Below, one piece after another: positions 1 to 7,914 of a stretch of DNA of 50,701 bases (its first letter is position 1; each line of letters begins with the position of its first letter). The stretch is taken from the NCBI GenBank assembly GCA_038531315.1, contig JBCBBT010000023.1, positions 1 through 50,701 on the forward strand. Reading direction: 5' to 3'. The DNA comes from JAJFFW01 sp038531315. GTDB lineage: Bacteria > Pseudomonadota > Alphaproteobacteria > Caulobacterales > Parvularculaceae. Under the pieces are notes generated by a model. That model searched no databases, was not told the DNA's origin, and saw nothing but the letters and a program-made list of their open reading frames with translations. The position numbers and the translations under genes were made by a program.

Positions 1-177
1 CCCTACATCCGTGTCCCCCGCGCAGGCCGGGGCCAGTCCATGTAAAAGAAGACGCGCGTCGCGCGACATCTTTTCTTTGCTGGATCCCGGGTCAAGCCCG
101 GGAAGACGGGTGGGGGTCATATCCTCGTCCGGATATCCCGCGCAGGTGGGTGAGGCCAAAACCTATCCATCCGTAAC
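1..177. repeat. Long intergenic direct repeat, copy A
   Basis: This non-coding segment reappears almost base for base 243 bp downstream, with only a handful of substitutions over about 170 bp. It contains small self-complementary blocks, such as the palindrome CCCGGGTCAAGCCCGGG, which are typical of dispersed intergenic repeats in alphaproteobacteria. It begins at the window edge, so it may extend further left. The open frames across it are products of the repeat and GC bias and show no protein-like composition. Confidence 0.85.
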
Positions 178-243
178 CCTCGCGAAGGAGGGTGCAGGAC
201 ATACCCGATCCGCATCCCCCGTGCAGTCGCGAGAGGCCAAAAT

Positions 244-417
244 CCCTACATCCGTGTCCCCCGCGCAGGCCGGGGCCAGTCCATGTAAAAGAAGACGCGC
301 GTCGCGCGACATCTTTTCTTAGCTGGATCCCGGGTCAAGCCCCGGAAGACGGGTGGGGGTCGTATCCTCGTCCGGATATCCCGCACCGGCGGGTGAAGCC
401 AAAACTATCCATCCGTG
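244..417. repeat. Long intergenic direct repeat, copy B
   Basis: Second copy of the segment at 1-177. It ends in a block (about 416-441) holding CCCCCGCGCAGGCGGGGG, which is related to the hairpin core of the repeats at 41313-41678, so the two loci belong to one dispersed family. The spacer 178-243 carries degenerate pieces of the same motif. From 442 to 530 there is only the leader of the antiporter gene. Confidence 0.85.
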
Positions 418-530
418 TCCCCCGCGCAGGCGGGGGCCCAGCCCTTTGGAAGCGAGCGAAAAATCGCTAGGGGCGGGCCGGGCAATCCGCTATAACCCGT
501 TGATCTTGTGGCCGCATTAGAAGGGCGCCG

Positions 531-2471
531 ATGGACAACATCATACTCGTCGTCGCCGTTATCGGCGTTCTTGGCATCGGGGCCCAGTGGCTCGCCTGGC
601 GGTTTAACCTGCCGGCGATTGTCCTGATGGCGATCGCCGGCATTTTAGCGGGGCCGGTGTTTGGCGTATTGCGCCCGCCGCCCGGCGTCGGCGACGGGCT
701 CGCGCCGCTGGAAGCGCTGTTTGGCGATTTCTACCGCCCGATGATTTCCATCGCCGTCGCCGTCATCTTGTTTGAGGGCGGGCTGACGCTCAATTTTGCG
801 GAAATCCGGGGACTGACGAAAGGCGTGCAACGGCTGGTTTTCCCGGGCGTGCCGATCGCCTGGGCGCTGGGTTCGCTGGCGGGATTTTATATCGGCGGGC
901 TCTCCTGGTCGATCGCAATCCTGTTTGGCGGGATCATGATCGTCACCGGCCCGACGGTGATCATTCCTCTGTTGCGCCAGTCAAAACTCCGTCAGCGACC
1001 GGCGACGCTTCTCAAATGGGAAGGGATCATCAACGATCCCATCGGCGCGCTCATCGCTGTCCTGATTTATGAAATTCTCGCCTATGATCATGGCGGCGGG
1101 CCGGGCGGGCTCTTCGGCACGCTTCTGATCGCCTCGCTCTTGTCCACCGGTCTCGGCATCGTCCTGGGCGTCGGCGTGGCGCGGGCCTTCAGCCGCGGCT
1201 GGGTGCCGGAATATCTGAAGCCGCCGGTGCTCCTGACGGCGGTGCTCGTGTGTTTTGAATTCGCCAACTACCTGCAACACGAAGCCGGGCTTCTGGCGGT
1301 GACGGCGATGGGCGTCACCATGGCGAATTCAAAAATTGCTTCGATCAACGAACTGCGGCTGTTTAAGGAAAACATCGCGGTTATTCTTGTCTCCGGCGTT
1401 TTCATCATTTTGACGGCCAACCTCACATGGGAAACGCTGGCGAGCCTCGATCTTCGCGCGTTCGCTCTCGTGTTGACGATGCTTTTTGTGGTTCGTCCGC
1501 TGGCGATCTTTTTATCAACGATTGGCGCGGGCCTTCCGTGGCAGGAACGCTTGCTTGTCGGTTGGATCGCGCCGCGCGGGATTGTGGCGGTCGCGGTATC
1601 GAGCTTTTTCGGCGCCTCGCTGGTCGCCAACGGCGTTGGCGAAGGGGAAAAACTGATCCCGCTGGCTTTCGCCATGGTCTTTGCGACCGTCGTTCTGCAT
1701 GGCTTTACGATCAAGCCTTTCGCCAAGGCGCTTGGCCTCGCCTCGCGCCAGAGCCCCGGCGTTTTGATCGTCGGCTCGTCGCCCTTCACCGCAGGGCTCG
1801 CGGCGAAACTCAAGGAACTGGAAATCCCCGTGATGATCGCCGACGCCAGTTGGCGCCGCCTTCAACCGGCCCGTCTTGCGGATATCGAGACCTATTACGG
1901 CGAGATCCTGTCGGAAGTGACCGAACACCATCTCGACCTCAATCGCTTTGGCACGCTGCTCGCGCTCGGCTCCAACGAGGCTCACAATGCGCTGGTGTGC
2001 ACCGATCTGGCGCCGGAGCTTGGTCGCGCGGCGATCTATCAGGTAAACGCGCGCGGCAAGGACGAGGAAGACCGGCGCGCCATGTCGTTCACCTTGCAGG
2101 GCCGGGCTTTCCTGCATTCGGCGGCGCCGCTCGATGAACTTCTGCGCCGACATTACAATGGCTGGACTTATCAGCGTACGAAACTGTCCGACGAATATGG
2201 CCCCGCGCAATATCAGGACGATCTGAACGCCGACGCGGAAATCGTTCTCGTCGTGCGCAAGGGCGCGGTCATCGTCGCATCGCGCGACAGGCCGCTGACC
2301 CCGGAAGTCGGCGATATTGTGCTGAGCTACGGGCCTTATGTGGCGCCGAGCCCGAAAACCGATACCGACGGGGACCCCGATAAAGCCGCAAAAGATGAAA
2401 CCGGGAAGTCGGGCGAAAAGATTGACGCCGCCGCCGGCGACGCATCGGCAAGCGTTTCTCAACCTTCGTAA
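531..2471 (+). CDS. CPA1-family Na+/H+ (or K+/H+) antiporter with C-terminal RCK domain
   Basis: Predicted inner-membrane cation/proton antiporter of 646 aa. About 12 hydrophobic segments fill residues 1-400. They include the membrane Asn-Asp pair of NhaP-type exchangers (N168-D169, in the stretch NDPIGAL) and an Arg-containing helix (WIAPRGIVA). From about residue 409 a Rossmann-like TrkA-N/RCK domain begins (VLIVGSSPF), followed by a TrkA-C-like region near 565-605 and an acidic, low-complexity tail. RCK domains normally bind nucleotide or ions and gate transport, so regulated K+ or Na+ efflux for pH and osmotic homeostasis is likely. The ion cannot be read from sequence. It is a single gene after the repeat region and is not clearly in an operon with the downstream kinase. 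Confidence 0.9.
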   Translation: MDNIILVVAVIGVLGIGAQWLAWRFNLPAIVLMAIAGILAGPVFGVLRPPPGVGDGLAPLEALFGDFYRPMISIAVAVILFEGGLTLNFAEIRGLTKGVQRLVFPGVPIAWALGSLAGFYIGGLSWSIAILFGGIMIVTGPTVIIPLLRQSKLRQRPATLLKWEGIINDPIGALIAVLIYEILAYDHGGGPGGLFGTLLIASLLSTGLGIVLGVGVARAFSRGWVPEYLKPPVLLTAVLVCFEFANYLQHEAGLLAVTAMGVTMANSKIASINELRLFKENIAVILVSGVFIILTANLTWETLASLDLRAFALVLTMLFVVRPLAIFLSTIGAGLPWQERLLVGWIAPRGIVAVAVSSFFGASLVANGVGEGEKLIPLAFAMVFATVVLHGFTIKPFAKALGLASRQSPGVLIVGSSPFTAGLAAKLKELEIPVMIADASWRRLQPARLADIETYYGEILSEVTEHHLDLNRFGTLLALGSNEAHNALVCTDLAPELGRAAIYQVNARGKDEEDRRAMSFTLQGRAFLHSAAPLDELLRRHYNGWTYQRTKLSDEYGPAQYQDDLNADAEIVLVVRKGAVIVASRDRPLTPEVGDIVLSYGPYVAPSPKTDTDGDPDKAAKDETGKSGEKIDAAAGDASASVSQPS

Positions 2472-2496
2472 ATGGCCCGTAAAGACGCGGTCATGT

Positions 2497-2511
2497 TTAA
2501 CGCGGCGTTAG
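2497..2511. promoter_or_regulatory. CtrA-like box (near match)
   Basis: TTAACGCGGCGTTAG matches the CtrA consensus TTAA-N7-TTAA at 7 of 8 defined bases (final A replaced by G). It lies 40 bp upstream of the start codon of the histidine kinase gene at 2551, a usual distance for a CtrA-controlled promoter. The assignment is by motif only. Confidence 0.45.
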
Positions 2512-2550
2512 CGCTTCGCGCCTAGGGTTTGCCCGCAAGGGAGCCCTGTT

Positions 2551-3453
2551 ATGCGTGCGCTTGATCCGTTTGTTTCACGGTCGGAAAGCCTGATCGAATC
2601 CTATGCCGCCCGGATCGCCGAGGCGCAGGTGATCCGGCGCGCTGAATTGCAAAGCCGCGCCGCCCGCCTGGAAGCAGAATTGTCGATCAAGGCGCGCTCG
2701 CAATTTCTCGCCAATATGAGCCACGAGCTGCGCACGCCGCTGAACGCGATCATCGGTTTTGCGTCGATGATTGCGGACGCCGAGAAATACGGCCTCGACC
2801 CGAAAAAAGGCAAAGCCTACGCCGGATATATTCTTCAGTCCGCCGATTTATTGCTTGGCCACATCAATACGATTTTGGAGACCGCCGACCTTGACGGCGG
2901 CGCCATCGAAATTCGCCAGGCGGAAACGGACATGCAGGCGCTCTTGACGGATTGCGCCAAGCGCGCCGAAATCGCGGCGGCCTCGCGCGAAGTTCACCTT
3001 GACGTACGCGTCAGCGAGGCGCCGGTGACGGCATGGGCCGATCAGGACCGGCTCGCACAAGCGGTCGATCACCTTCTGCGGGTGGCGATCAAATTCTCTG
3101 AGCCCGGATCAACCGTTCTGGCGCGCGCCTCAGTCAGCGATAACGGGTGGCCGGAAATTGCGATCCGCGACAGCGGCGCCGGCTTTGATGAGACGGAGTT
3201 GAAAGCCGCGCTCGCCGCTTTCCAGAGTGAGCACCGCGGTCTTGAGCGCTCGTTTGAAGACGCGGGCGTTGAACTCGCCATCGCCAAGACCTTCACAGAC
3301 ATTCAGGGCGGGCGCTTTTACGTCAAGACAAGACCCGGCAAAGGCACGCTCGTCCGGGTCGTTTTGCCCCCGCACAACAACGCCAACGCCCCCGCGCAGG
3401 AAGACGGCGCAGAAGAGGCGACCGACGCCGACGCCATGAAGATGGCGGGATGA
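2551..3453 (+). CDS. Sensor histidine kinase-like protein with degenerate ATP-binding domain
   Basis: A 300-aa soluble protein without membrane segments. A helical N-terminus (1-50) leads into an intact HisKA domain with the phospho-acceptor motif SHELRTPLN (His58), then a HATPase domain at about 125-275. The CA domain looks damaged: the N-box reads HLLRVAIKF, with Val178 where the Mg-ATP-binding Asn is expected, and the G2 box (DAGVELAI, 238-244) lacks the usual glycines. The G1 box DSGAG (207-211) is kept. It could be a DivL-like signalling scaffold or phosphatase rather than an active kinase. Start is ATG with AAGGGAG upstream. There is no adjacent response regulator; the next gene, an ATPase, starts 20 bp downstream and may be co-transcribed. 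A CtrA-like box lies upstream. Confidence 0.8.
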   Translation: MRALDPFVSRSESLIESYAARIAEAQVIRRAELQSRAARLEAELSIKARSQFLANMSHELRTPLNAIIGFASMIADAEKYGLDPKKGKAYAGYILQSADLLLGHINTILETADLDGGAIEIRQAETDMQALLTDCAKRAEIAAASREVHLDVRVSEAPVTAWADQDRLAQAVDHLLRVAIKFSEPGSTVLARASVSDNGWPEIAIRDSGAGFDETELKAALAAFQSEHRGLERSFEDAGVELAIAKTFTDIQGGRFYVKTRPGKGTLVRVVLPPHNNANAPAQEDGAEEATDADAMKMAG

Positions 3454-3472
3454 CAAAAACCGAGGATTGACA

Positions 3473-5194
3473 ATGTCGTCACAAACCGCAGCAGCAACCG
3501 CCCGCACGCCACGCCCGCAACAACAAGCAATGGAGGCGCCGCCGCCCCTGTTTGCGACCGGCGAAGCGCGCGTCGGCAGCATTGTTTCCGTCAACGGATC
3601 GCATGCGCTCGTCATGCTGAATGCGGAGAATGCGGAGGCCGACCGCCGTCAGCGCCCGCAACTTGGCGCCATCATGAGCGTCGACGCCGGGGCCAGCATT
3701 TCGCTCGGGCTCGTATCGGCCATGAGCGTGCCTGCGCCGAGCCTTGAAGCGAACGGGCCGGACCTGCGTCTCATCGAACTTGAACTGATCGGCGAATTTA
3801 CAAAACCGTCCGCAAAGGCGCCGGCGCGGTTCCGGCGCGGGGTTTCTTCCTATCCGACGCTGGGCGACGGCGTGCATGTTGCGACCCACAACGAACTTGC
3901 CGCGCTTTTTGCCGTCAACGGCGCGGCGAGCGTCAGGATTGGCGTTGTCAAACAGGACACGGCGATCCCCGCGACCGTTTCGGTCAATGAGCTTTTCTCG
4001 CGCCATTGCGCCATCGTCGGCACCACGGGCGCCGGCAAATCCTGCGCGACGGCGCTGATGCTGCGAGCCGTGTTGAAGAGTTACAACAACGCTCACATCG
4101 TTATCCTCGATCCGCATAATGAATACGCCAATTGTTTTGAGGACATGGCTGTCGCCTTCAACGCCAACAATCTTGTCCTGCCGTACTGGATGCTGACCTT
4201 TGAGGAACTCATCCAAATTCTTTATCCGGGCCAGACCGGCTATGAAGAAGAAATCGAGATCCTGTCTGATCTGATCCCGGCGGCGAAGAAAATGAGCCTG
4301 TCGCTCGGCTCCACCGGCCGCCATTCGGTCGGCGACCGTCGTGGGTCGGACGCGATGACTATTACGGTCGACACGCCGACGCCCTATCGGATGTCCGATG
4401 TGATCACGCTGATCGATAAATCGCTCGGCGCACTGGAGACAACGCGCGGCACAGGCGCATTCAAACGCTTGCGGAACCGTCTTTATACAGTCAATCAGGA
4501 CGCGCGATATTCGTTTATTTTTGGCAATCTGACTGTCCAGGATACGATGGCGGATATTCTTTCGCAGGTTTTCCGCATGCCGGTGAACGGCGCGCCGGTC
4601 AGCATCATCGAACTTGGCGGCCTGCCGGAAGAAGTCGGACAGGTGGTGGTCTCGGTGATTGCGCGGCTCGCCTTTGAGTTCGGCATGTGGAGCCAGGGCG
4701 CGACGCCGATCGCGGTTGTCTGCGAGGATGCGCATCGCTATGCGCCCGCGAACCCGCATGAGGGCTTCGGCCCAACCCGTAAGGCGCTGATCAAGATCGC
4801 CAAGGAAGGCCGCAAGACCGGTCTTTCGCTTTGGGTCGCCTCCCAGCGCCCGACCGAGCTTGATCCGACGATCCTGTCGCAATGCAACACCATCTTCGCC
4901 ATGCGGCTCGCGAACCAGGCCGATCAGGCCGCGTTGCAAGCCGCCGTGCCTGACGCGTCAACGTCGCTGCTTGATTGTCTGCCGTCGCTCGGCATGGGCG
5001 AGGCGATTGCGGTCGGCGAGGGCGTGCCGTTGCCGACGCGCATCCGCTTTGACGCCTTGCCGCGTCAGGTCGTGCCGCGCAGCATGACGGCGAGCTTCAC
5101 CGATGGCTGGTCCGTCGATATCGAAGACGCTGACTTCATCAATCGCATTGTGGCGCAATGGCGCGCGCAGAAATATCTGCTGCCGGACGTCTAG
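3473..5194 (+). CDS. HerA-like ATPase (DUF87 family)
   Basis: A 573-aa hexameric-helicase-like ATPase. An N-terminal HAS-barrel-type beta region (about 25-110) precedes a RecA-like fold with Walker A GTTGAGKS (183-190) and a Walker B-like segment VCEDAHRYAP (E418-D419). The late motif SQRPTELDPTILSQCN is characteristic of HerA proteins. Archaeal HerA works with NurA in end resection; bacterial homologues take part in DNA processing or defence. No nuclease partner is adjacent, so the role here is open. The ATG at 3473 is chosen because GAGGA ends 6 nt upstream; a TTG at 3467 would abut that ribosome-binding site. Only 19 bp separate it from the kinase gene. Confidence 0.85.
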   Translation: MSSQTAAATARTPRPQQQAMEAPPPLFATGEARVGSIVSVNGSHALVMLNAENAEADRRQRPQLGAIMSVDAGASISLGLVSAMSVPAPSLEANGPDLRLIELELIGEFTKPSAKAPARFRRGVSSYPTLGDGVHVATHNELAALFAVNGAASVRIGVVKQDTAIPATVSVNELFSRHCAIVGTTGAGKSCATALMLRAVLKSYNNAHIVILDPHNEYANCFEDMAVAFNANNLVLPYWMLTFEELIQILYPGQTGYEEEIEILSDLIPAAKKMSLSLGSTGRHSVGDRRGSDAMTITVDTPTPYRMSDVITLIDKSLGALETTRGTGAFKRLRNRLYTVNQDARYSFIFGNLTVQDTMADILSQVFRMPVNGAPVSIIELGGLPEEVGQVVVSVIARLAFEFGMWSQGATPIAVVCEDAHRYAPANPHEGFGPTRKALIKIAKEGRKTGLSLWVASQRPTELDPTILSQCNTIFAMRLANQADQAALQAAVPDASTSLLDCLPSLGMGEAIAVGEGVPLPTRIRFDALPRQVVPRSMTASFTDGWSVDIEDADFINRIVAQWRAQKYLLPDV

Positions 5195-5274
5195 CGCCCT
5201 TGCGCGGGCGCAGCCCGTAAGCGAAGGTCCGCCGATGGCGGATCGTCTCTCTTCCGCCGCGAGCGGAGGACGGC

Positions 5275-6324
5275 ATGATTATCTCACGGATTGCTTTTTT
5301 CGGCGCAACGATGGTTGCGCTCGCCCTCGGCGCAGGCGTTGCGGCGGCGCAAATCGGCGCCGAACCGGACGATGCGGCAGAAAAAGCCGCGCCGCTGACG
5401 ATAGTTATTCACGGCGGCGCCGGCGCGCTGGAGCCGGGGCGCTACACGCCCGAAGAAGAAGCCGCCTACAAAGCCAAGCTTACCGAAGCGCTGGAGGCGG
5501 GCTACGGCGTCCTCGACAAGGGCGGCGCTGCGCTCGACGCCATTGAGGCGGCCATCGTCATCCTTGAGGACTCGCCGCTCTTTAACGCCGGCAAAGGCGC
5601 AGTCTTCACACGCGAGGGCAAAAACGAACTCGACGCCTCAATCATGGACGGCCAATCCCTGAACGCCGGCGCCGTCGCTGGCGTGACGCGGGTCAAAAAC
5701 CCGATCAAACTCGCACGCGCCGTTATGGCCAATTCAGAGCATGTGATGTTCGCGCGGGAAGGCGCGGAGAAATTTGCGCGCGAGCAGGCGCTCGAATTCG
5801 TGCCGAAGAAATATTTCCATACGGAGGGGCGCTGGCAATCCTACAAGAAAGCGCTGGCCGCGGAAAAGCGCGACCGCGACGCGGCGCTGCCGGCCGATTT
5901 AAAATATGGCACCGTCGGCGCCGTAGCCCTTGACGCAAACGGCAATCTCGCCGCCGGGACCTCCACCGGGGGCATGACGCTCAAACGGTATGGCCGCGTC
6001 GGCGACTCGCCAATCATCGGGGCCGGCACTTTCGCCGACAACAAGTCATGCGCGGTCTCCTCCACTGGCCATGGCGAATTCTTCATGCGACTGACAATAG
6101 CGCGCGATATTTGCGCCCAGGTTGAATATGGCGGCGCGAGCGTCGGCGAGGCCGCTGACAATGTCATCAACGGACGGCTCCAGGAGCTTGGCGGCGACGG
6201 CGGCGTGATTGTTCTGGGCGCCGATGGCGACGTCGCCATGGTCTTCAACAGCGCCGGCATGTTCCGGGGCGTCAAACGCGACGGCGGCGCGGCGTCGGTC
6301 GCAATCTATGGCGACGGCGAGTAG
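5275..6324 (+). CDS. Exported isoaspartyl peptidase/L-asparaginase (Ntn-hydrolase)
   Basis: Plant-type asparaginase of 349 aa that hydrolyses asparagine and isoaspartyl dipeptides. A Sec signal peptide (residues 1-25, ending GVAAAQ) sends it to the periplasm. Family signatures are HGGAG (46-50), FNAGKGAVF (103-111) and ELDASIMDG. The autoprocessing site is YGTVGAVA, where Thr213 becomes the N-terminal nucleophile of the beta chain. The following GTSTGGMTLKRYGRVGDSPIIGAG block forms the substrate pocket (quoted in two parts: GTSTGGMTLKR and GRVGDSPIIGAG). The start ATG follows GGAGGA. It stands 80 bp after the ATPase gene and ends before a bidirectional terminator. Confidence 0.92.
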   Translation: MIISRIAFFGATMVALALGAGVAAAQIGAEPDDAAEKAAPLTIVIHGGAGALEPGRYTPEEEAAYKAKLTEALEAGYGVLDKGGAALDAIEAAIVILEDSPLFNAGKGAVFTREGKNELDASIMDGQSLNAGAVAGVTRVKNPIKLARAVMANSEHVMFAREGAEKFAREQALEFVPKKYFHTEGRWQSYKKALAAEKRDRDAALPADLKYGTVGAVALDANGNLAAGTSTGGMTLKRYGRVGDSPIIGAGTFADNKSCAVSSTGHGEFFMRLTIARDICAQVEYGGASVGEAADNVINGRLQELGGDGGVIVLGADGDVAMVFNSAGMFRGVKRDGGAASVAIYGDGE

Positions 6325-6354
6325 TCGCCGGCGCGCATAGACTGGCAGTCACGC

Positions 6355-6396
6355 AAAAAAAAGACCCGTCGCACAGCGCGGGCCTTTTTGTTTTTC
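6355..6396. terminator. Bidirectional intrinsic terminator
   Basis: An A-run (6355-6362), a GC-rich inverted repeat GACCCG...CGGGCC and a T-run (6385-6396) sit between the converging genes for the isoaspartyl peptidase (+) and the outer-membrane barrel (-). It can terminate transcription from both sides. Confidence 0.75.
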
Positions 6397-6418
6397 AAGC
6401 GCCTTCAGGCGCGTGTTC

Positions 6419-6961
6419 TTAAAAGTGGTAAGCGACGCCGCCGGTGATGCGGATTGAATCGAACTCAATCGTGTCGACAACGGCGCGGGTTGAAAACTTC
6501 TCGCCAAGACCGATCTGAACGCCGGCGCCCACAAGGAAGCCGCCCTCGGTGTCGTCGGCGTCGTCAAGAATGGCGATCTCGGCGTCGGTCAGCGGACGGC
6601 CGAGCGCCTCTTCGCTGATATTGACGAGATCGAAATTCACCCATTGATAGCCGGCGCGCACAAACACCATCGATCCTTCGGAAAACGCATATCCCGCGTG
6701 GGCGCTGAAGCCGAAATCGGAGTCGAGGTCGCTGCTCGCCGCATTGAAATTGCCTTCGCCGCCGACAATCCAGTTGCCGCGCAGGCGCGTGTTAACGCCG
6801 ACATAGCCGCCATAGAGAATGCCCGCGACGTCATCGCCGAGGCCATTGTCGCCGACGCTGTGATAGCCGCCCTGAACACCCGCATAAAGACTACCGAGCT
6901 GGTCCGCTGAAGCCGGCGTCGCTGCGATCATGGCCACAAGGCCGATTAGTAGTTTCTTCAT
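6419..6961 (-). CDS. Outer-membrane beta-barrel protein
   Basis: A 180-aa small barrel of the OmpW/OmpA-like porin class. A signal peptide (MKKLLIGLVAMIAATPASA) is followed by alternating amphipathic strands rich in Gly, Tyr and Phe, and the protein ends in Phe (GGVAYHF), the usual C-terminal signal for BAM-mediated insertion. No peptidoglycan-binding domain is present, so it is a barrel only; its ligand is unknown. The ATG is preceded by GGAGGAATTC, a strong ribosome-binding site. The leader holds a small GCTAGG/CCTAGC inverted repeat (about 6973-6995) of unknown meaning. Confidence 0.8.
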   Translation of the reverse strand: MKKLLIGLVAMIAATPASADQLGSLYAGVQGGYHSVGDNGLGDDVAGILYGGYVGVNTRLRGNWIVGGEGNFNAASSDLDSDFGFSAHAGYAFSEGSMVFVRAGYQWVNFDLVNISEEALGRPLTDAEIAILDDADDTEGGFLVGAGVQIGLGEKFSTRAVVDTIEFDSIRITGGVAYHF

Positions 6962-7124
6962 GAATTCCTCCGCTAGGGTAAAGAGTTCCTAGCGCGGAAA
7001 GGTTTCTGAAAAGACAATCCGCCTTTTCGTTTTGCGCAGTCCGCGAAAACGCTTTGACAAGAGATCGCCTTACGTCATGGGCAGGGCGCGAGGCGCATGG
7101 CGACATGCGTAAGGCCCCGCCGGC

Positions 7125-7553
7125 TCAATAAGGAAACGGCGCGCGGTCGGGCGCCGTCCAATTGCGGCGCGCAGCGACGGAAAACAGGACGGTTTCGGAC
7201 CAATAAGCGAGGAGCCAGTCGGACGCGCCGAGCGGGCCGGCGAGAATTTCGTTGACGATATCGACGGCCCCCGCGCTGCGCGGCGCCGCTCTCACATAGT
7301 GGCGTGCGGCCCTCAGCGAGGCGCGGGTGATGGTCTCGTGATAACCGTCCGTATCGGTATTGGCGACGCCCGTCGCTTCGTTATAGGTCCTGATCATATC
7401 AGGCATGACCGCTTCGGCGTCGCATGTCTCGTCGCACAGGAACCAGACCGCAGCAGCGATATGGGCCGCATGCGTCCAGGCGGACTTGGGCAGCGTGCGC
7501 GTCTTAACGCCCATCGAGATATGTTCGATCTCTTCATTGGTCTCAAAGCGCAT
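7125..7553 (-). CDS. Small conserved protein of unknown function
   Basis: A 142-aa soluble protein. I recognise the pattern WTHAAH (H28, H31), YNEA (57-60) and GYHETITR (Y71-H72) as recurring in a widespread uncharacterised bacterial family; the invariant histidines suggest a metal site or small-molecule binding, but no function is assigned. Start at ATG 7553 is set by GGAG 8 nt upstream and by where the conserved region begins; the frame stays open further upstream through a terminator hairpin, which cannot be coding. The hairpin at 7598-7621 lies between this gene and a possible leader ORF, so expression may involve attenuation. Confidence 0.7.
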   Translation of the reverse strand: MRFETNEEIEHISMGVKTRTLPKSAWTHAAHIAAAVWFLCDETCDAEAVMPDMIRTYNEATGVANTDTDGYHETITRASLRAARHYVRAAPRSAGAVDIVNEILAGPLGASDWLLAYWSETVLFSVAARRNWTAPDRAPFPY

Positions 7554-7597
7554 TGTCGATCTCCAGTTGATGGACGTTGAGCTCTTCGGCGCGCCAT

Positions 7598-7621
7598 AAA
7601 AAAACCCGCCAAAGGGCGGGT
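7598..7621 (-). terminator. Intrinsic terminator or attenuator, minus strand
   Basis: Read on the minus strand, ACCCGCC-CTTT-GGCGGGT is a perfect 7-bp stem followed by seven T. It lies 45 bp upstream of the 142-aa gene's start and 27 bp downstream of a 31-codon ORF, so it would stop a leader transcript before the gene. Confidence 0.75.
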
Positions 7622-7647
7622 CTGCGAGGGTAAGGCGTCGGCGCGGA

Positions 7648-7743
7648 TTACCGTGCGCCTTTAAATCGCCTTGCGTGAACGCCCGCCGCGCCGCCGCCAT
7701 TGCAGCACGGTTGTTGTCGGCGGAGGGGCGCAAACGTCGTCAT
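7648..7743 (-). CDS. Possible leader peptide or small protein (31 aa)
   Basis: Between the gltA terminator and the terminator at 7598 the minus strand carries ATG at 7743 and a stop at 7648, encoding a basic 31-residue peptide with adjacent cysteines and glycines (QPCCNGGG). A possible -35 element TTGACT lies about 30 nt upstream, but no good -10 is visible. The arrangement of short ORF, intrinsic terminator, then gene resembles a transcription-attenuation leader; it could equally be a small RNA. No strong ribosome-binding site is seen, so coding status is uncertain. Confidence 0.35.
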   Translation of the reverse strand: MTTFAPLRRQQPCCNGGGAAGVHARRFKGAR

Positions 7744-7827
7744 GGCGCGAGCGTGACACTGCACGCCGTCATCAGTCAAGTACCGTACGGCAAACCGCGC
7801 GCCAGTATCGAACGCGGAACGCGCCAC

Positions 7828-7861
7828 AAAAAAACGGACGCTGAGGCGACCTCAGCGTCCG
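7828..7861 (-). terminator. gltA intrinsic terminator
   Basis: On the minus strand, a perfect 12-bp stem (CGGACGCTGAGG and its complement) with a 3-nt loop is followed by TTTTTTT. It lies 54 bp after the gltA stop codon. Confidence 0.9.
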
Positions 7862-7914
7862 GCGGTAAAACTTTGTAAAGTCGGCGCGTTCCGGGTGCAG
7901 CCTCGCCTGGCGGC

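Noticed and set aside
1..417. CRISPR-like array
   Set aside because: Only two long imperfect copies with a single spacer; unit length and structure do not fit CRISPR repeats.
11..470. Open frames in the left repeat region
   Set aside because: They lie in duplicated repeat DNA and encode repetitive Pro/Arg/Ser-rich sequence without protein-like features.
3479..4939. 486-codon open frame on the minus strand
   Set aside because: Antisense shadow of the HerA-like ATPase gene.
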